DNA of 64,000 bases from Vreelandella salicampi. Lineage in GTDB: Bacteria > Pseudomonadota > Gammaproteobacteria > Pseudomonadales > Halomonadaceae. Where the stretch lies: NCBI RefSeq assembly GCF_013415105.1, contig NZ_JACCDF010000003.1:62001-126000 (forward strand), in the 5' to 3' direction. The notes beneath the pieces are model-generated. The model searched no databases and was not told the origin of the DNA. It was given only the letters and a program-made list of their open reading frames with translations. A program made the translations under genes and the position numbers. Below, one piece after another: positions 12,639-23,888 of the stretch; within the stretch, counting starts at the first letter, position 1; each line of letters starts with the position of its first letter.

Positions 12639-13454
12639 ATGTCTCACGTGCCGCAACACCGCGCTCGAAAACGCTTTGGGCAGAACTTTCTTCGCGACCC
12701 CGGCATTATCGGACGCATTATTCGCGCTATCGGCCCGCGCGACGGTGACCGCCTCGTTGAGATTGGCCCCGGGCAAGGGGCGCTGACCGAACCGCTTATA
12801 GAGGAAACGGGCAAACTGGAAGTCATCGAGCTTGACCGCGACTTAATCCCTGGGCTGCGGGTGCAGTTTTTTAATTATCCTGAGTTTGTTATTCACGAAG
12901 GTGACGCGTTGGCGTTTGATTTCGCCGCGCTGAAGGGTGACGGCCCGGCACTGCGCGTGGTGGGCAACCTGCCTTATAACATCTCGACGCCGCTGATTGT
13001 GCATTTGCTCGAAGCTGAAGACGCCGTGGCGGATATGCACTTCATGCTGCAAAAAGAAGTGGTCGAGCGTTTGGCCGCCGAGCCGGGTGGCCCCGATTGG
13101 GGGCGGTTATCGGTGATGGCGCAGTACTACTGCCAGGTGGAACAGCTTTTCATCGTGCCGCCGGAAGCGTTCGTGCCGCGCCCGAAAGTGGACTCGGCGA
13201 TCGTGCGCTTAACGCCTCACGCGACGCTTCCGCACACCGCGCACGATACGACGCTACTGTTTGCCTTGGTTAAACAGGCCTTCGGTCAGCGGCGCAAGAC
13301 GCTGCGCAATAACCTCAAAGGTCGCGTGGACGCCGATACGCTGGAAGTGCTCGGTATTGATCCCGGCCGTCGCCCGCAAACCCTAACGGTGGAGGAGTTT
13401 GTGCGCATTGCTAACCGCGTCGCCACAGACGACTCAGGGGAGGATAAAACGTGA
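12639..13454 (+). CDS. rsmA: 16S rRNA (adenine1518/1519-N6) dimethyltransferase
   Basis: Dimethylates two adenines in the 3' hairpin of 16S rRNA at a late stage of 30S assembly (KsgA); 271 residues. The SAM-binding motif is [13 protein letters not shown], and the catalytic motif is NLPYNIS. The N-terminal KRFGQNFL and the segment [14 protein letters not shown] are also family marks. The start is the ATG at 12639, 17 bases after the pdxA stop, with AGGA about 10 bases upstream. An in-frame TTG seven codons earlier is less likely. Confidence 0.96.
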   Translation: MSHVPQHRARKRFGQNFLRDPGIIGRIIRAIGPRDGDRLVEIGPGQGALTEPLIEETGKLEVIELDRDLIPGLRVQFFNYPEFVIHEGDALAFDFAALKGDGPALRVVGNLPYNISTPLIVHLLEAEDAVADMHFMLQKEVVERLAAEPGGPDWGRLSVMAQYYCQVEQLFIVPPEAFVPRPKVDSAIVRLTPHATLPHTAHDTTLLFALVKQAFGQRRKTLRNNLKGRVDADTLEVLGIDPGRRPQTLTVEEFVRIANRVATDDSGEDKT

Positions 13455-13828
13455 GCGAATTACCCATTCACGTTGCTATCACCGTGGACTACAGCGCCCA
13501 GGAATCCAGTGTCGCGGAAGCGCGCCACGTGTTCAGCTACCGCGTCACGATTGAAAACAACAGCCCGCACAGCGTTCAGTTACTCGCGCGCTACTGGAAA
13601 ATCACCCAAGGCAGCGGCGCCTGCCAAGAGGTGCGCGGCAAGGGCGTGGTCGGGCAGCAACCGCTGATTGGCCCGGGGCAGCGTTTTCGCTACACCAGCC
13701 GGGCCATTTTGCAAACGCCCGTCGGCACCATGGAAGGCGCGTATACGCTGCTGGATACCTCGACGCAGCGCGCCTTTGATGTGAGCGTGGCGCCATTTAG
13801 CTTGGCGGCGCCCTTGGCGATTCATTAA
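13451..13828 (+). CDS. apaG: ApaG domain protein
   Basis: Small beta-sandwich protein of 125 residues (E. coli 125). Conserved segments are [41 protein letters not shown] and GTMEGAYTL. Its biochemical role is not settled; it is nearly always beside apaH, and the fold also occurs in F-box proteins. The start is a GTG overlapping the rsmA stop by four bases (GTGA), which implies translational coupling. Confidence 0.93.
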   Translation: MSELPIHVAITVDYSAQESSVAEARHVFSYRVTIENNSPHSVQLLARYWKITQGSGACQEVRGKGVVGQQPLIGPGQRFRYTSRAILQTPVGTMEGAYTLLDTSTQRAFDVSVAPFSLAAPLAIH

Positions 13829-13874
13829 TGACGATGCAATAAACACTGCACAAAACGACCTCAGGGAGTTGTCA

Positions 13875-14690
13875 ATGAACACTTACGTGATCGGCGATCT
13901 CCACGGCTGCCACGCGGAGTTCGTTGCGCTGCTGGAAAAGCTCGCCTTCAATCCGGAGCGTGACCGGCTTTGGCTAGTGGGTGATTTAGTCAACCGCGGC
14001 CCCGGCTCGCTGGCGTGCTTGCGTGAAGCGCAACAACTCGACGCTCGCTGTGTGCTGGGTAATCACGACTTCCACTTGCTGGTGGCGGCTCGTGGAGGCG
14101 GCAAACTGCGCAAGAACGACACGCTGGAAGAGATATTAAGCGCGCCTGATCGCGAGGCGCTGCTTGACTGGTTGCAGCAGCAGCCGCTCACCGTGCGCGA
14201 GGATGACACACTAATGGTGCACGCGGGCATCCTGCCGTCGTGGTCGCTGGCGCAAGCGCAGGCGCTGGGCGGCGAGGTGCAAGCCGCGCTGCAAGGCGAA
14301 GCGTCGGGTGCTTTTTTGCGGGAGCTTTTTGGTAATCAGCCGGATCGCTGGCGGGAAGACTTAGCCGGGATGGATCGGCTTCGCTGCATCGTCAACGTGA
14401 TGGCGCGCATGCGCTTTATCGCCGCCGACGAGCAGCTGGACTTTGCCGCCAAGCAAGGGCTCGACAGCGCCCCCGAGGGATTCGCGCCGTGGTTTCAGTA
14501 CCCCCGCGCCGACCAAGCGCGGCTGTTGTTTGGCCATTGGGCCGCGCTTTTGGGCCATACGCCAGAAGCCGCGATCCAGGTCCACGCGCTGGATACCGGC
14601 TGCGCTTGGGGCGGAGCGCTCACCGCACTGACGCTCGAAACCGGTGAGCTAACGTCAATACCCAGCCAACGTGCGGAACGCAAGCCATGA
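13875..14690 (+). CDS. apaH: Symmetrical bis(5'-nucleosyl)-tetraphosphatase
   Basis: Hydrolyses Ap4A to two ADP, and in E. coli also removes Np4 caps from RNA; 271 residues. The metallophosphatase motifs appear in order: [19 protein letters not shown] and [18 protein letters not shown] lies near the C-terminus. The ATG at 13875 with AGGGAG upstream is chosen; a TTG two codons earlier is in frame. It follows apaG by 46 bases. Confidence 0.95.
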   Translation: MNTYVIGDLHGCHAEFVALLEKLAFNPERDRLWLVGDLVNRGPGSLACLREAQQLDARCVLGNHDFHLLVAARGGGKLRKNDTLEEILSAPDREALLDWLQQQPLTVREDDTLMVHAGILPSWSLAQAQALGGEVQAALQGEASGAFLRELFGNQPDRWREDLAGMDRLRCIVNVMARMRFIAADEQLDFAAKQGLDSAPEGFAPWFQYPRADQARLLFGHWAALLGHTPEAAIQVHALDTGCAWGGALTALTLETGELTSIPSQRAERKP

Positions 14691-15832
14691 GCGCAACGCG
14701 CCAGCAAGATTCGTGGCGAGATCCTTTGCTAAAAGGGCTTGAGGTTTACCGCGTCGGCGGCGCAGTACGCGATGCGTTGCTGGGTTGGCCGGTCTATGAC
14801 AACGATTGGGTGGTGGTTGGCGCCACGCCAGAAATGATGCGCGCACGCGGCTTCAAGCCGGTAGGGCGCGATTTTCCCGTTTTTCTGCACCCGGATACCG
14901 CTGAGGAGTATGCGCTGGCGCGCACCGAGCGTAAGGCAGGGCACGGCTATGGCGGCTTTGAGGTGCACGCAAGCCCTGATGTCACGCTGGAAGAGGACTT
15001 GCAGCGCCGCGATTTAACCATCAATGCCATGGCCGAAGCGCCAAACGGCGCTATTATCGACCCTTACGACGGGCGCCGGGATATCGAGGCGCGCGTGCTG
15101 CGCCATGTATCCAATGCGTTCAGCGAAGACCCGCTTCGCGTACTGCGCACCGCCCGATTTCTGGCGCGCTACGCCGAGCGTGGTTTTTGTATCGCGGATG
15201 AAACCCAAACGCTAATGACGCAAGTGAGTGCCAGCGGCGAGCTCGAGCACTTGGCCGCCGAACGGGTCTGGGTGGAGAGCGAGAAAGCGTTGGGTGAACC
15301 GGTACCCGAAGCGTATTTCCAAGCGCTAAAGGCGTGCGGAGCACTTGATGTGTGGTTTGCCGAACTCGCAGGTAGTGCCTTCGACGCAGGTTTGGCGGCC
15401 ATGGCAGTGGTGCCCACACACGGCGCGACGCAGCCGCACTGGCGTTATGCGCGGCTGGTGTCAGCGCTTGATGACGATCAGCGCGAAGCACTCGCCGCGC
15501 GGCTCAAACTGCCCAAAGAGGTCACGCAGCTGGCTGCTCATAGCGCGCTCACCCAGCAATTTTTATCGGATGCACTAACGCCTGACGCGACGCTTAACTG
15601 GCTGGCGCGACTGGACGGCTGGCGCAGGCCTGAGCAAGTGGAAACCCAGTTGGCGCTGGTGAAAGTGCTGTCGCCATCACAAGAGGCAATGCTGCGCCAA
15701 GCGTGGCAGCAGGCGGCCGCCGTTAGCCCCAAAGCGCTGGTGGACGCAGGCTATCAAGGCGCAGAAATTGGCAAGGCGCTGGATCAAGAGCGCCTGGTTG
15801 CCATTAAGCGAGTGTTATCGGAAGGGGCGTAA
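14687..15832 (+). CDS. cca: CCA-adding tRNA nucleotidyltransferase
   Basis: Adds or repairs the 3' CCA of tRNA; 381 residues. The class II nucleotidyltransferase head is clear: [13 protein letters not shown], the catalytic acidic pair in YDNDWVVVG, the ARTERK segment and [11 protein letters not shown]. coli Cca is 412 residues and has a C-terminal HD phosphohydrolase domain; no HD pair is evident in the C-terminal half here, so this is probably the shorter form without that activity. The start overlaps apaH by four bases (ATGA), extending the lptD run by one gene compared with E. coli. Confidence 0.92.
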   Translation: MSATRQQDSWRDPLLKGLEVYRVGGAVRDALLGWPVYDNDWVVVGATPEMMRARGFKPVGRDFPVFLHPDTAEEYALARTERKAGHGYGGFEVHASPDVTLEEDLQRRDLTINAMAEAPNGAIIDPYDGRRDIEARVLRHVSNAFSEDPLRVLRTARFLARYAERGFCIADETQTLMTQVSASGELEHLAAERVWVESEKALGEPVPEAYFQALKACGALDVWFAELAGSAFDAGLAAMAVVPTHGATQPHWRYARLVSALDDDQREALAARLKLPKEVTQLAAHSALTQQFLSDALTPDATLNWLARLDGWRRPEQVETQLALVKVLSPSQEAMLRQAWQQAAAVSPKALVDAGYQGAEIGKALDQERLVAIKRVLSEGA

Positions 15833-15853
15833 CATATAGGCGCTTAGGTGGCG

Positions 15854-16396
15854 CTAGCGCGCAGCGGTAAGCGCGACGGGGTCAGCCTGGGAGATTAAAC
15901 GTCCGCGCCAGGTGAAATCCACCGGCCATAGTCGCTGCGCGCCGAGATCAAAACGCTGCCACAAGGTGGTGTAAAGCGTGCCACACGTTGGGTGCGCCTC
16001 ATCGGGCAAAAGCTCAGCGAGCGGCTGTAATACAAAAGCGTTGCGCGTGATTTCGTCGCGGGGAAGCGTCACACCTTCAATGACCCCACAGAAGGCACCA
16101 ATGGTCAACAGGTCGATATCCAGCGCGCGAGGGCTAAATTTGGGTGTGTCTGGGCGACGGCCGTGCTCGGCTTCCAAGCGTTTGGCCCATGCTTGCAATT
16201 CACCCGGCGAGGCGTTGCTTTCAAACGCCACCACCAGATTGTAAAAGTTGCGGCTGTCATCAAAACCGACCGGTTCGCTCTCAAATACCCGTGAGATATC
16301 AAGTGCGCCAAAGCGTGCCGTTAGGGCATCCAAGCAGAGGCGAATATGGCGAGCGGGCTCAATATTGCTGCCCAGGCTGACGGTCACTTGTTGCAT
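15854..16396 (-). CDS. folK: 2-amino-4-hydroxy-6-hydroxymethyldihydropteridine pyrophosphokinase
   Basis: HPPK of the folate pathway; transfers pyrophosphate from ATP to the pterin. 180 residues. Conserved segments are SLGSNIEP at the N-terminus, FYNLVVAFE, RALDIDLLTIG and LPRDEITRNAFVLQPLAEL. The ATG at 16396 shares one base with the folB stop (TGATG), so the pair is translationally coupled. It is convergent with cca, 21 bases apart, without a clear terminator. Confidence 0.93.
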   Translation of the reverse strand: MQQVTVSLGSNIEPARHIRLCLDALTARFGALDISRVFESEPVGFDDSRNFYNLVVAFESNASPGELQAWAKRLEAEHGRRPDTPKFSPRALDIDLLTIGAFCGVIEGVTLPRDEITRNAFVLQPLAELLPDEAHPTCGTLYTTLWQRFDLGAQRLWPVDFTWRGRLISQADPVALTAAR

Positions 16397-16764
16397 CACA
16401 CGTTCTCTTTCGGCAGGGTGCCGCGGCGAATGGTCAGCCCGACGCTGCGCGCATGGGGCACCGCCCCCGGTTTGCGCACGGTAAGCTCAAGCCAAGTGAG
16501 GGGGAACTCATGGCGTAGGGTTTCGGCAAGACGCTCAGCGAAGGTTTCGACCAGCGCGAACCGGTGTTCGCGGGCAAAATGCTGAATGCGTTGGCAGATC
16601 GCGGCATAATCCAGGGTGAGGCGTAAATCATCGCTGGCAGCCGCTGGACGAATGTCGGTGGTCAACACCAGATCAAGGCTAAGTGACTGTAAAATGGTGC
16701 GCTCCCACTCATACACGCCGATCACGGTGTCGACGTCGAGCGCTTCGATAAAGATGCGATCCAT
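16396..16764 (-). CDS. folB: Dihydroneopterin aldolase
   Basis: Produces the pterin substrate of FolK from dihydroneopterin; 122 residues. MDRIFIEALDVDTVIGVYEWER carries the catalytic Glu of the DHNA motif, and FALVETFAERLAE is also typical. It is first of the folB-folK pair, with product channelled to the next enzyme. It is divergent from plsY, 111 bases apart. Confidence 0.94.
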   Translation of the reverse strand: MDRIFIEALDVDTVIGVYEWERTILQSLSLDLVLTTDIRPAAASDDLRLTLDYAAICQRIQHFAREHRFALVETFAERLAETLRHEFPLTWLELTVRKPGAVPHARSVGLTIRRGTLPKENV

Positions 16765-16875
16765 AAACCTTCCCCTGCGATAAGCCGGGAATTGTACTTG
16801 AGCCGGCCGGGAAACGACAGTCGCCCGCCGCTAAAATCCGCATGCGGAGGGTAGGGTTAAGAAGGAGAAAGCGCC

Positions 16876-17451
16876 ATGCTGTGGGTCATCGTGGGCTACC
16901 TAAGTGGCAGCTGGCTGTCATCACTGAGTGTTTGCCGGTTGGCCAGTGTAGCAGACCCGCGTGGGCGTGGTTCTTGTAACCCGGGGTTTTCCAATGTGTT
17001 GCGCCTTTACGGGCCGAAACTTGCCGGTCTCACGCTGCTACTGGATGCCGCCAAGGGCATGCCGGCGGTGCTCGGCGCAAAAGCGTTGGGCTACCCGGTA
17101 TGGCTCCAGGGCCTGGTTGGGCTTGCGGTATTGCTTGGTCACAGCTACCCGCTATGGCACGGCTTTCGCGGAGGCAAAGCGGTGGCGAGCGCTTTTGGCG
17201 TATTGCTGGTATTGACCCCTGGTGTTGCGCTGATCAGCGCGGCGGTGTGGGCGCTTTGCGCATGGCAACTGAGAATGGCCGCGCTGGCCTCGCTTCTCAG
17301 TGCGCTAACCGCGCCGCTTATGTGTATCTGGCTTGATCCAGCGTATGTGCCAGTGGTGGGCGCGTTTAGCTTGATGGTGCTGGCACGTCATTGGGCTAGC
17401 CTGCGGCATATTCGGCGCGGGGAAGAAGCGCGCTTTAAACGTCGGCGCTGA
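16876..17451 (+). CDS. plsY: Glycerol-3-phosphate acyltransferase PlsY
   Basis: Integral membrane enzyme that transfers an acyl group from acyl-phosphate to glycerol-3-phosphate, the first step of phospholipid synthesis; 191 residues with about five membrane segments. Motif 1 is GYLSGSW, motif 2 is [14 protein letters not shown], and motif 3 is [17 protein letters not shown]. Motif 2 has Cys where many family members have Gly (GSGNPG). GGAG before the ATG supports the start. The 3' end overlaps the convergent tsaD by 17 bases. Confidence 0.93.
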   Translation: MLWVIVGYLSGSWLSSLSVCRLASVADPRGRGSCNPGFSNVLRLYGPKLAGLTLLLDAAKGMPAVLGAKALGYPVWLQGLVGLAVLLGHSYPLWHGFRGGKAVASAFGVLLVLTPGVALISAAVWALCAWQLRMAALASLLSALTAPLMCIWLDPAYVPVVGAFSLMVLARHWASLRHIRRGEEARFKRRR

Positions 17452-18499
17452 GAGCGGTGTCGGGCGTGCTGAGTTGATCCAGCGGCCAGCGCGGCGTGGC
17501 CTGCATTTGTCCTTCAGCGTCGGATTCGCCCGCAGCCAAGCGTTGAGCGCCGACGTAAGCAATCATGGCGCCGTTGTCGGTGCAAAAACGCCCGCGCGGG
17601 TAGTAGGCGCGCGCGTTACGTTTTTTACACTCGACGGCCAAGCGCTCGCGCAGGCGTGTGTTGGCGCTGACACCGCCGGCCATGACGATACGTTTAAGGC
17701 CGGTTTGATCCAGCGCGCGGCGGCACTTGATCACTAGAGTATCCGCCACGGCTTCTTCAAAGGCGCGGGCCACATCAGCGCGGGCTTGCTCGTCGAGCGT
17801 GCCGCTGGCCTCTAACTCGCGAATCGCGGTCAGTGTATGGGTTTTTAAGCCGGAGAAGCTGAAATCCAGCCCTGGGCGGTCGGTCATCGGGCGGGGGAAG
17901 CGAAAACGCTTCGGGTCGCCTTGTTCCGCCAAGCGGGCCACGTGCGGGCCACCTGGGTAGGGCAAGCCGAGCATTTTGGCGGCTTTATCGAAGGCTTCGC
18001 CGGCGGCGTCGTCGACCGATTCCCCCAGTAGCTGGTAACGGCCGATCCCTTCTACCGCCACGAGTTGGGTGTGCCCGCCGGAGACCAAAAGCGCTACAAA
18101 TGGAAATGCAGGCGGCTCGCTTTCCAGCATCGGCGCGAGCAGATGGCCTTCCATATGGTGCACGCCGAGTACCGGAATATCTAGCGCTCGCGCCATCCCG
18201 TGCGCCGTCGCCGCGCCCACCATCAGCGCTCCCACAAGGCCAGGTCCGGCGGTATAGGCGATGCCGTCAAGGTCTTGGCGCGTTAACGGGGCCTCGCGTA
18301 ATACCTGCTCCACCAGCGGCAAAAGCTTGCGCGTGTGGTCGCGGGAGGCAAGTTCTGGGACGACGCCACCATACTCGGTGTGCATGGCAATTTGGCTATA
18401 TAGCGCATCGGCAAGGAGCCCATCGCCGCCTGGGTAAGCGGTATCATAGATGGCAACGCCGGTTTCATCGCAGGACGTTTCGATGCCCAGTACGCGCAT
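17435..18499 (-). CDS. tsaD: tRNA N6-adenosine threonylcarbamoyltransferase TsaD
   Basis: Transfers threonylcarbamoyl from TC-AMP to A37 of ANN-decoding tRNAs; 354 residues. The N-terminus [16 protein letters not shown], the metal-binding HHMEGHL, the segment [13 protein letters not shown] and [16 protein letters not shown] are all present. It lies back to back with rpsU, as in E. coli and pseudomonads, with 245 bases between the two starts. Confidence 0.96.
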   Translation of the reverse strand: MRVLGIETSCDETGVAIYDTAYPGGDGLLADALYSQIAMHTEYGGVVPELASRDHTRKLLPLVEQVLREAPLTRQDLDGIAYTAGPGLVGALMVGAATAHGMARALDIPVLGVHHMEGHLLAPMLESEPPAFPFVALLVSGGHTQLVAVEGIGRYQLLGESVDDAAGEAFDKAAKMLGLPYPGGPHVARLAEQGDPKRFRFPRPMTDRPGLDFSFSGLKTHTLTAIRELEASGTLDEQARADVARAFEEAVADTLVIKCRRALDQTGLKRIVMAGGVSANTRLRERLAVECKKRNARAYYPRGRFCTDNGAMIAYVGAQRLAAGESDAEGQMQATPRWPLDQLSTPDTALSADV

Positions 18500-18601
18500 A
18501 ATGAGACTCCCAGAGCGAGATTGTAATCATCAAAGGAGGCGATTCTAGCAGCTTACGGCTCGTTTGTGCGGCGTGCTGCGTGTGAAAATGCCGGTAATGG
18601 T

Positions 18602-18630
18602 TTGCAAAGAGAGCACTCCACTAATAGAAT
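18602..18630 (+). promoter_or_regulatory. Sigma-70 promoter for rpsU-dnaG-rpoD
   Basis: TTGCAA (18602-18607) and TAGAAT (18625-18630) are separated by exactly 17 bases, a near-consensus sigma-70 arrangement in the tsaD-rpsU gap. The predicted transcript start near 18637 would give rpsU a leader of about 108 bases. Confidence 0.75.
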
Positions 18631-18744
18631 ATCGTGCGCTGTAAACAGGGTCGTGCACGGTAAGCGTTCAAAGCGCTTTCCATACTGGATTCATCGTGTA
18701 CGTACTATCCGAACTCAAGACTCCTTAAGGTAGGTGAGTGCTTA

Positions 18745-18960
18745 ATGCCTTCTGTAAAAGTACGTGATAACGAGCCGTTTGACGTCGCCTTGCGTCGCTT
18801 CAAGCGTTCTTGCGAAAAAGCCGGCGTTCTGTCTGAAGTACGTCGTCGTGAGAATTATGAAAAGCCGACTGCAGAGCGCAAGCGCAAAGCGGCAGCTGCC
18901 GTAAAACGTCACGCGAAGAAGATTCAGCGTGAACAAAAGCGCTTCGAACGCCTCTATTGA
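18745..18960 (+). CDS. rpsU: 30S ribosomal protein S21
   Basis: Small basic ribosomal protein involved in translation initiation, 71 residues as in E. coli. The sequence begins [19 protein letters not shown] and ends with a lysine/arginine-rich tail ([18 protein letters not shown]). It is the first gene of the macromolecular synthesis operon and is followed by a hairpin that should reduce read-through to dnaG. Confidence 0.98.
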   Translation: MPSVKVRDNEPFDVALRRFKRSCEKAGVLSEVRRRENYEKPTAERKRKAAAAVKRHAKKIQREQKRFERLY

Positions 18961-19006
18961 TCCGTACCGGGGGAGCCTTGTGTCAGTGGCTCTTCTAGAA
19001 GGATGC

Positions 19007-19039
19007 CAAGCGGCTGCCCAAGGGTAGCCGCTTGTTTTT
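19007..19039 (+). terminator. Attenuator-like terminator between rpsU and dnaG
   Basis: A 9-bp perfect stem (CAAGCGGCT at 19007-19015 with AGCCGCTTG at 19026-19034) is followed by five T. It lies 24 bases before the dnaG ATG. E. coli has a partial terminator at the same place, which allows much S21 but little primase. Confidence 0.85.
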
Positions 19040-19062
19040 CGTATTGGTGGGGCTTTTCCCGT

Positions 19063-20901
19063 ATGGCCGGCCAGATTCCCCAGACGTTTATCGATGACCT
19101 ACTTGGCCGCGTTGACGTGGTCGAGGTGGTGGGCGAGCGCGTCCAGCTCAAAAAGTCCGGGCGCAACTACTCCGGTCTTTGCCCTTTTCATCAAGAGAAA
19201 ACGCCATCGTTTACGGTGAGTGCCGACAAGCAGTTTTACCACTGCTTTGGTTGTGGAGCGCACGGCAATGCGCTGCGTTTTTTGATGGAGTACGACAAGT
19301 TGCCCTTTCCTGAAGCGGTTGAGCAACTTGCCGGGCGCATGGGGGTAGAGGTGCCGCGGGAGGGTGTGGACGACCCGCGCGAGCGCGAGCGGGAAAAAAA
19401 GCGCAAACAAGGGGTTAACCTTTTAGAATTAGCTGCAAGCTTCTATCGTGAAAGGTTGGTCATGCAAGAAGGGCAAGCCGCTCAGCACTATTTAGCGGAT
19501 CGCGGCCTGTCGCCCGAGGTGATCAAAACCTACGGTGTGGGTTACGCCCCCTCAAATTGGGAAGCGCTTAAGCAGCATCTTAGCGAGCGAGGGGTGAGCG
19601 AAGCGGTGCAGGTGGAGTATGGCCTGCTGATTCACCGTGAAGACTCAGGGCGCAGCTATGACCGTTTTCGCGACCGAGTGATGTTTCCGATCCGCGACTT
19701 GCGCGGGCGTACCATTGCGTTTGGCGGGCGAGTGCTCGGTGATGGTAAGCCGAAGTATTTAAACTCTCCCGAGACGCCGGTGTTTCATAAAGGCCGCGAG
19801 CTTTACGGCCTTTATGAAGCGCGCCAGGCGCCTGAAAAGCTCGAGCAGCTGGTGATGGTGGAAGGTTATATGGATGTCGTGGCGCTCGCGCAATTCGGCA
19901 TCCATAACGCGGTGGCTACGCTTGGCACGGCAACCACCGAAGATCACCTCAAGCGACTATTTCGTTTGGTTAATCGCGTGGTGTTCTGTTTTGACGGTGA
20001 CCGCGCCGGGCGACAGGCCGCAAGCCGCGCGTTAGAAACGGCGCTGCCACAGATGATCGATGGTCGCGAGGCACGCTTTCTGTTTTTGCCTGAAGGCGAT
20101 GACCCCGATGACTTGGTACGCCGGGAAGGCGCGCAGGCGTTCAAGGATCGCGTCACCTGCGCCATGCCGCTTTCGGAGTTTCTGTTTGAGCAGGCGTCTC
20201 AAGGGCGCGATTTGAACAGCGTCGAAGGGCGTGAGCGTTTTGCCAGTCACGTGCTGACGGCGTTGAACCACGTGCCGGAAGGCATGCTCAAATCGCTGCT
20301 GCTGGAAGAGCTGGCAAAACGCAGCGGTTTGCGCGAAGCGCAGTTGGAAGCTTTGCTAGAAAAGCGTGCGGCCAAAACGTCTGCCATGTCCGATGGGGGG
20401 CAGCCGCAAGCGAGTGAGTTTGTTCAAGAAGTGGCGATGGCGCCAGAGTCCGTCGGAGATGATGCGCCGCGCCGCGCTGGCGTGCTTTCGCCGGTGGCGC
20501 GGGTGCTGCAGCTGTTGGTTCACGAGCCGCGTTTGGTGGAGGTTGTAGACGAGCCACTGGATTGGCTGCCGGATAACGCTGACGGCAAATTGTGCTGCGA
20601 ATTAATTGCGCTGCTTAAGGCGGGGCGTTATCGCAGCCCGCAAGTGCTATTGGCCCACTTTCAGGGCAGCCAGCAAGGCAAGACGCTGGCTGAGCTCGCT
20701 CGGCGTGAGCTCTTGATTCCGAAGTCGGCCAGAGAAGAAGAGCTAAAGGGCATGATGTCGCACTTGCAGCAACGGCAGCGCAAGCGCTCGCCAGAGCAGG
20801 AGTACGAGGCGTTGATCGCCCGTGAGCGCTCCGGGCAAAAACTCGATAGCACGCAGCGCGCACGCCTAGCCCGATTAGTGGTTGAGCTCGCTCAGCGCTG
20901 A
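19063..20901 (+). CDS. dnaG: DNA primase
   Basis: Makes RNA primers at the replication fork; 612 residues. The CHCC zinc finger is CPFHQEKTPSF with YHCFGCG (about residues 40-65). The TOPRIM catalytic core has EGYMDVVAL and FDGDRAGRQAA, and the C-terminal helicase-interacting domain follows. The ATG at 19063 gives the standard MAGQIPQTFIDDLL start; an in-frame start 20 codons earlier would put the attenuator hairpin inside the gene. Its ribosome binding site is poor, which fits low expression. Confidence 0.97.
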   Translation: MAGQIPQTFIDDLLGRVDVVEVVGERVQLKKSGRNYSGLCPFHQEKTPSFTVSADKQFYHCFGCGAHGNALRFLMEYDKLPFPEAVEQLAGRMGVEVPREGVDDPREREREKKRKQGVNLLELAASFYRERLVMQEGQAAQHYLADRGLSPEVIKTYGVGYAPSNWEALKQHLSERGVSEAVQVEYGLLIHREDSGRSYDRFRDRVMFPIRDLRGRTIAFGGRVLGDGKPKYLNSPETPVFHKGRELYGLYEARQAPEKLEQLVMVEGYMDVVALAQFGIHNAVATLGTATTEDHLKRLFRLVNRVVFCFDGDRAGRQAASRALETALPQMIDGREARFLFLPEGDDPDDLVRREGAQAFKDRVTCAMPLSEFLFEQASQGRDLNSVEGRERFASHVLTALNHVPEGMLKSLLLEELAKRSGLREAQLEALLEKRAAKTSAMSDGGQPQASEFVQEVAMAPESVGDDAPRRAGVLSPVARVLQLLVHEPRLVEVVDEPLDWLPDNADGKLCCELIALLKAGRYRSPQVLLAHFQGSQQGKTLAELARRELLIPKSAREEELKGMMSHLQQRQRKRSPEQEYEALIARERSGQKLDSTQRARLARLVVELAQR

Positions 20902-20943
20902 GCTGAAAAAGAGGTAGTTGGGAAGGCAAAGAGGTAGTCGGGG

Positions 20944-20973
20944 TTGAATTTTTGCAACTTACCTCAAGATAAT
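20944..20973 (+). promoter_or_regulatory. Candidate internal promoter for rpoD
   Basis: TTGAAT (20944-20949) and GATAAT (20968-20973) are 18 bases apart in the 239-base dnaG-rpoD gap. It would give rpoD its own transcript with a leader of about 160 bases, in line with the internal rpoD promoters of E. coli, though there some lie inside dnaG. Confidence 0.5.
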
Positions 20974-21140
20974 GGTCAGTCACCAAAAATGGCCGAACCA
21001 AACAAGCTAACACACCTGAATGACAGCGAAAATACACAAACTGGAAAGACTCGTGCCGTTCGCGCTATACTGTTCGGCTTATTAGGTTTTCTCATCAGCG
21101 CTTCAGGTGCTTCATTCTTCTTCGTCGAGATAGGGTTTCT

Positions 21141-22991
<1,851 letters not shown>

Positions 22992-23021
22992 ATGCTGTAA
23001 GTAGTGAGTGGTAAAGAAACA

Positions 23022-23060
23022 GCAAAAAGCCCGCCGTTCTCAGAACGGTGGGCTTTTTGC
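23022..23060. terminator. Intrinsic terminator after rpoD
   Basis: A long near-perfect inverted repeat (arms 23022-23040 and 23042-23060, with a single G-T wobble) ends in TTTTT on the plus strand and has A5 at the other side. It lies between rpoD and a convergent gene and can stop both. Confidence 0.92.
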
Positions 23061-23091
23061 TATAGGTAGCTGTAGGTAGTGGTTGCTGTGT

Positions 23092-23745
23092 TTAAGCGGG
23101 TATCTGTCGGGCCTGATAAATGCGCCGGGCAAGGAGCACGAGTTCGACCATCGCGAACAAGATAATACTGTAGCCCAAAAGCTCGGTGACTTCTTCTGCC
23201 ATACTTTTTACATTGCTCACATAGTTCTCTTGCATCACGGTTCGCCAGAATGCTTGACGTCCGTAAAGGCGTGAAAAAATATAGGTGGTAAGAAAACCGG
23301 CGGTAAATAATCCCAACGAGACTGTATTGCTATAGTGGGTGAACTCGGTAAGAAAATATCGCCGCTGAATCACTACCCAGGTAATCGAGGGGATAACGAT
23401 CAGCGCGACCAAGACTTTCCACGTGTTTTCTGCCACGTAAGTATCGAGAAAATGGTCTTGTTCTCGCACCAGCGAGGCGGCAAGAAAGGCCAGTAGCAGC
23501 AACGTCACGTTGGGCCAAACGTGCAACACGTGGCGAACATAAATCAGTAGCAAACACGCGGTGAAGAGCACTAATGTCTGCGTGAACTCCGTAAAGCCAA
23601 GCTCCGAGAAGCGAACAGACGGCAGGTATTGCGCTTCCCAATATGCGCCTTGGGCAATCAAGCCTATCAATAGGGTATAGATAACAACGCGAACAAAAAG
23701 CGAGCGAAAAGCAATCGGCCAAGCGGGGTCTAGATGGGTCTTCAT
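23092..23745 (-). CDS. Uncharacterised six-helix membrane protein
   Basis: I do not recognise this protein. The 217 residues contain six probable membrane helices, for example VVIYTLLIGLIAQGAYW, LVLFTACLLLIYV and LGYSIILFAMVELVLLA. Between helices 3 and 4 there is a charged loop (LVREQDHFLDTYV). No motif of a transporter or enzyme family is evident. The ATG at 23745 is preferred because AAGGA lies five to nine bases upstream; a start 13 codons earlier has no such site. It stands alone between the rpoD terminator and the divergent sdaA, so neighbours give no functional hint. Confidence 0.7.
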   Translation of the reverse strand: MKTHLDPAWPIAFRSLFVRVVIYTLLIGLIAQGAYWEAQYLPSVRFSELGFTEFTQTLVLFTACLLLIYVRHVLHVWPNVTLLLLAFLAASLVREQDHFLDTYVAENTWKVLVALIVIPSITWVVIQRRYFLTEFTHYSNTVSLGLFTAGFLTTYIFSRLYGRQAFWRTVMQENYVSNVKSMAEEVTELLGYSIILFAMVELVLLARRIYQARQIPA

Positions 23746-23888
23746 GGCATCCTTGAGCGGTAAAGCGTCGCGCGAAAGCCTCATGGCTCGCGTGATAACG
23801 TGGCAAGTAACATACGTGCGTGAATGCTTATTGTATCGTCACTTTTTTTAGTTCGCACGCAAATAAAAACACGAAATAGGGAGCGGTC

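Noticed and set aside
17435..17451. Overlap of plsY and tsaD ends as a sign of a frameshift
   Set aside because: Both proteins have normal length and C-termini; a short convergent overlap is common.
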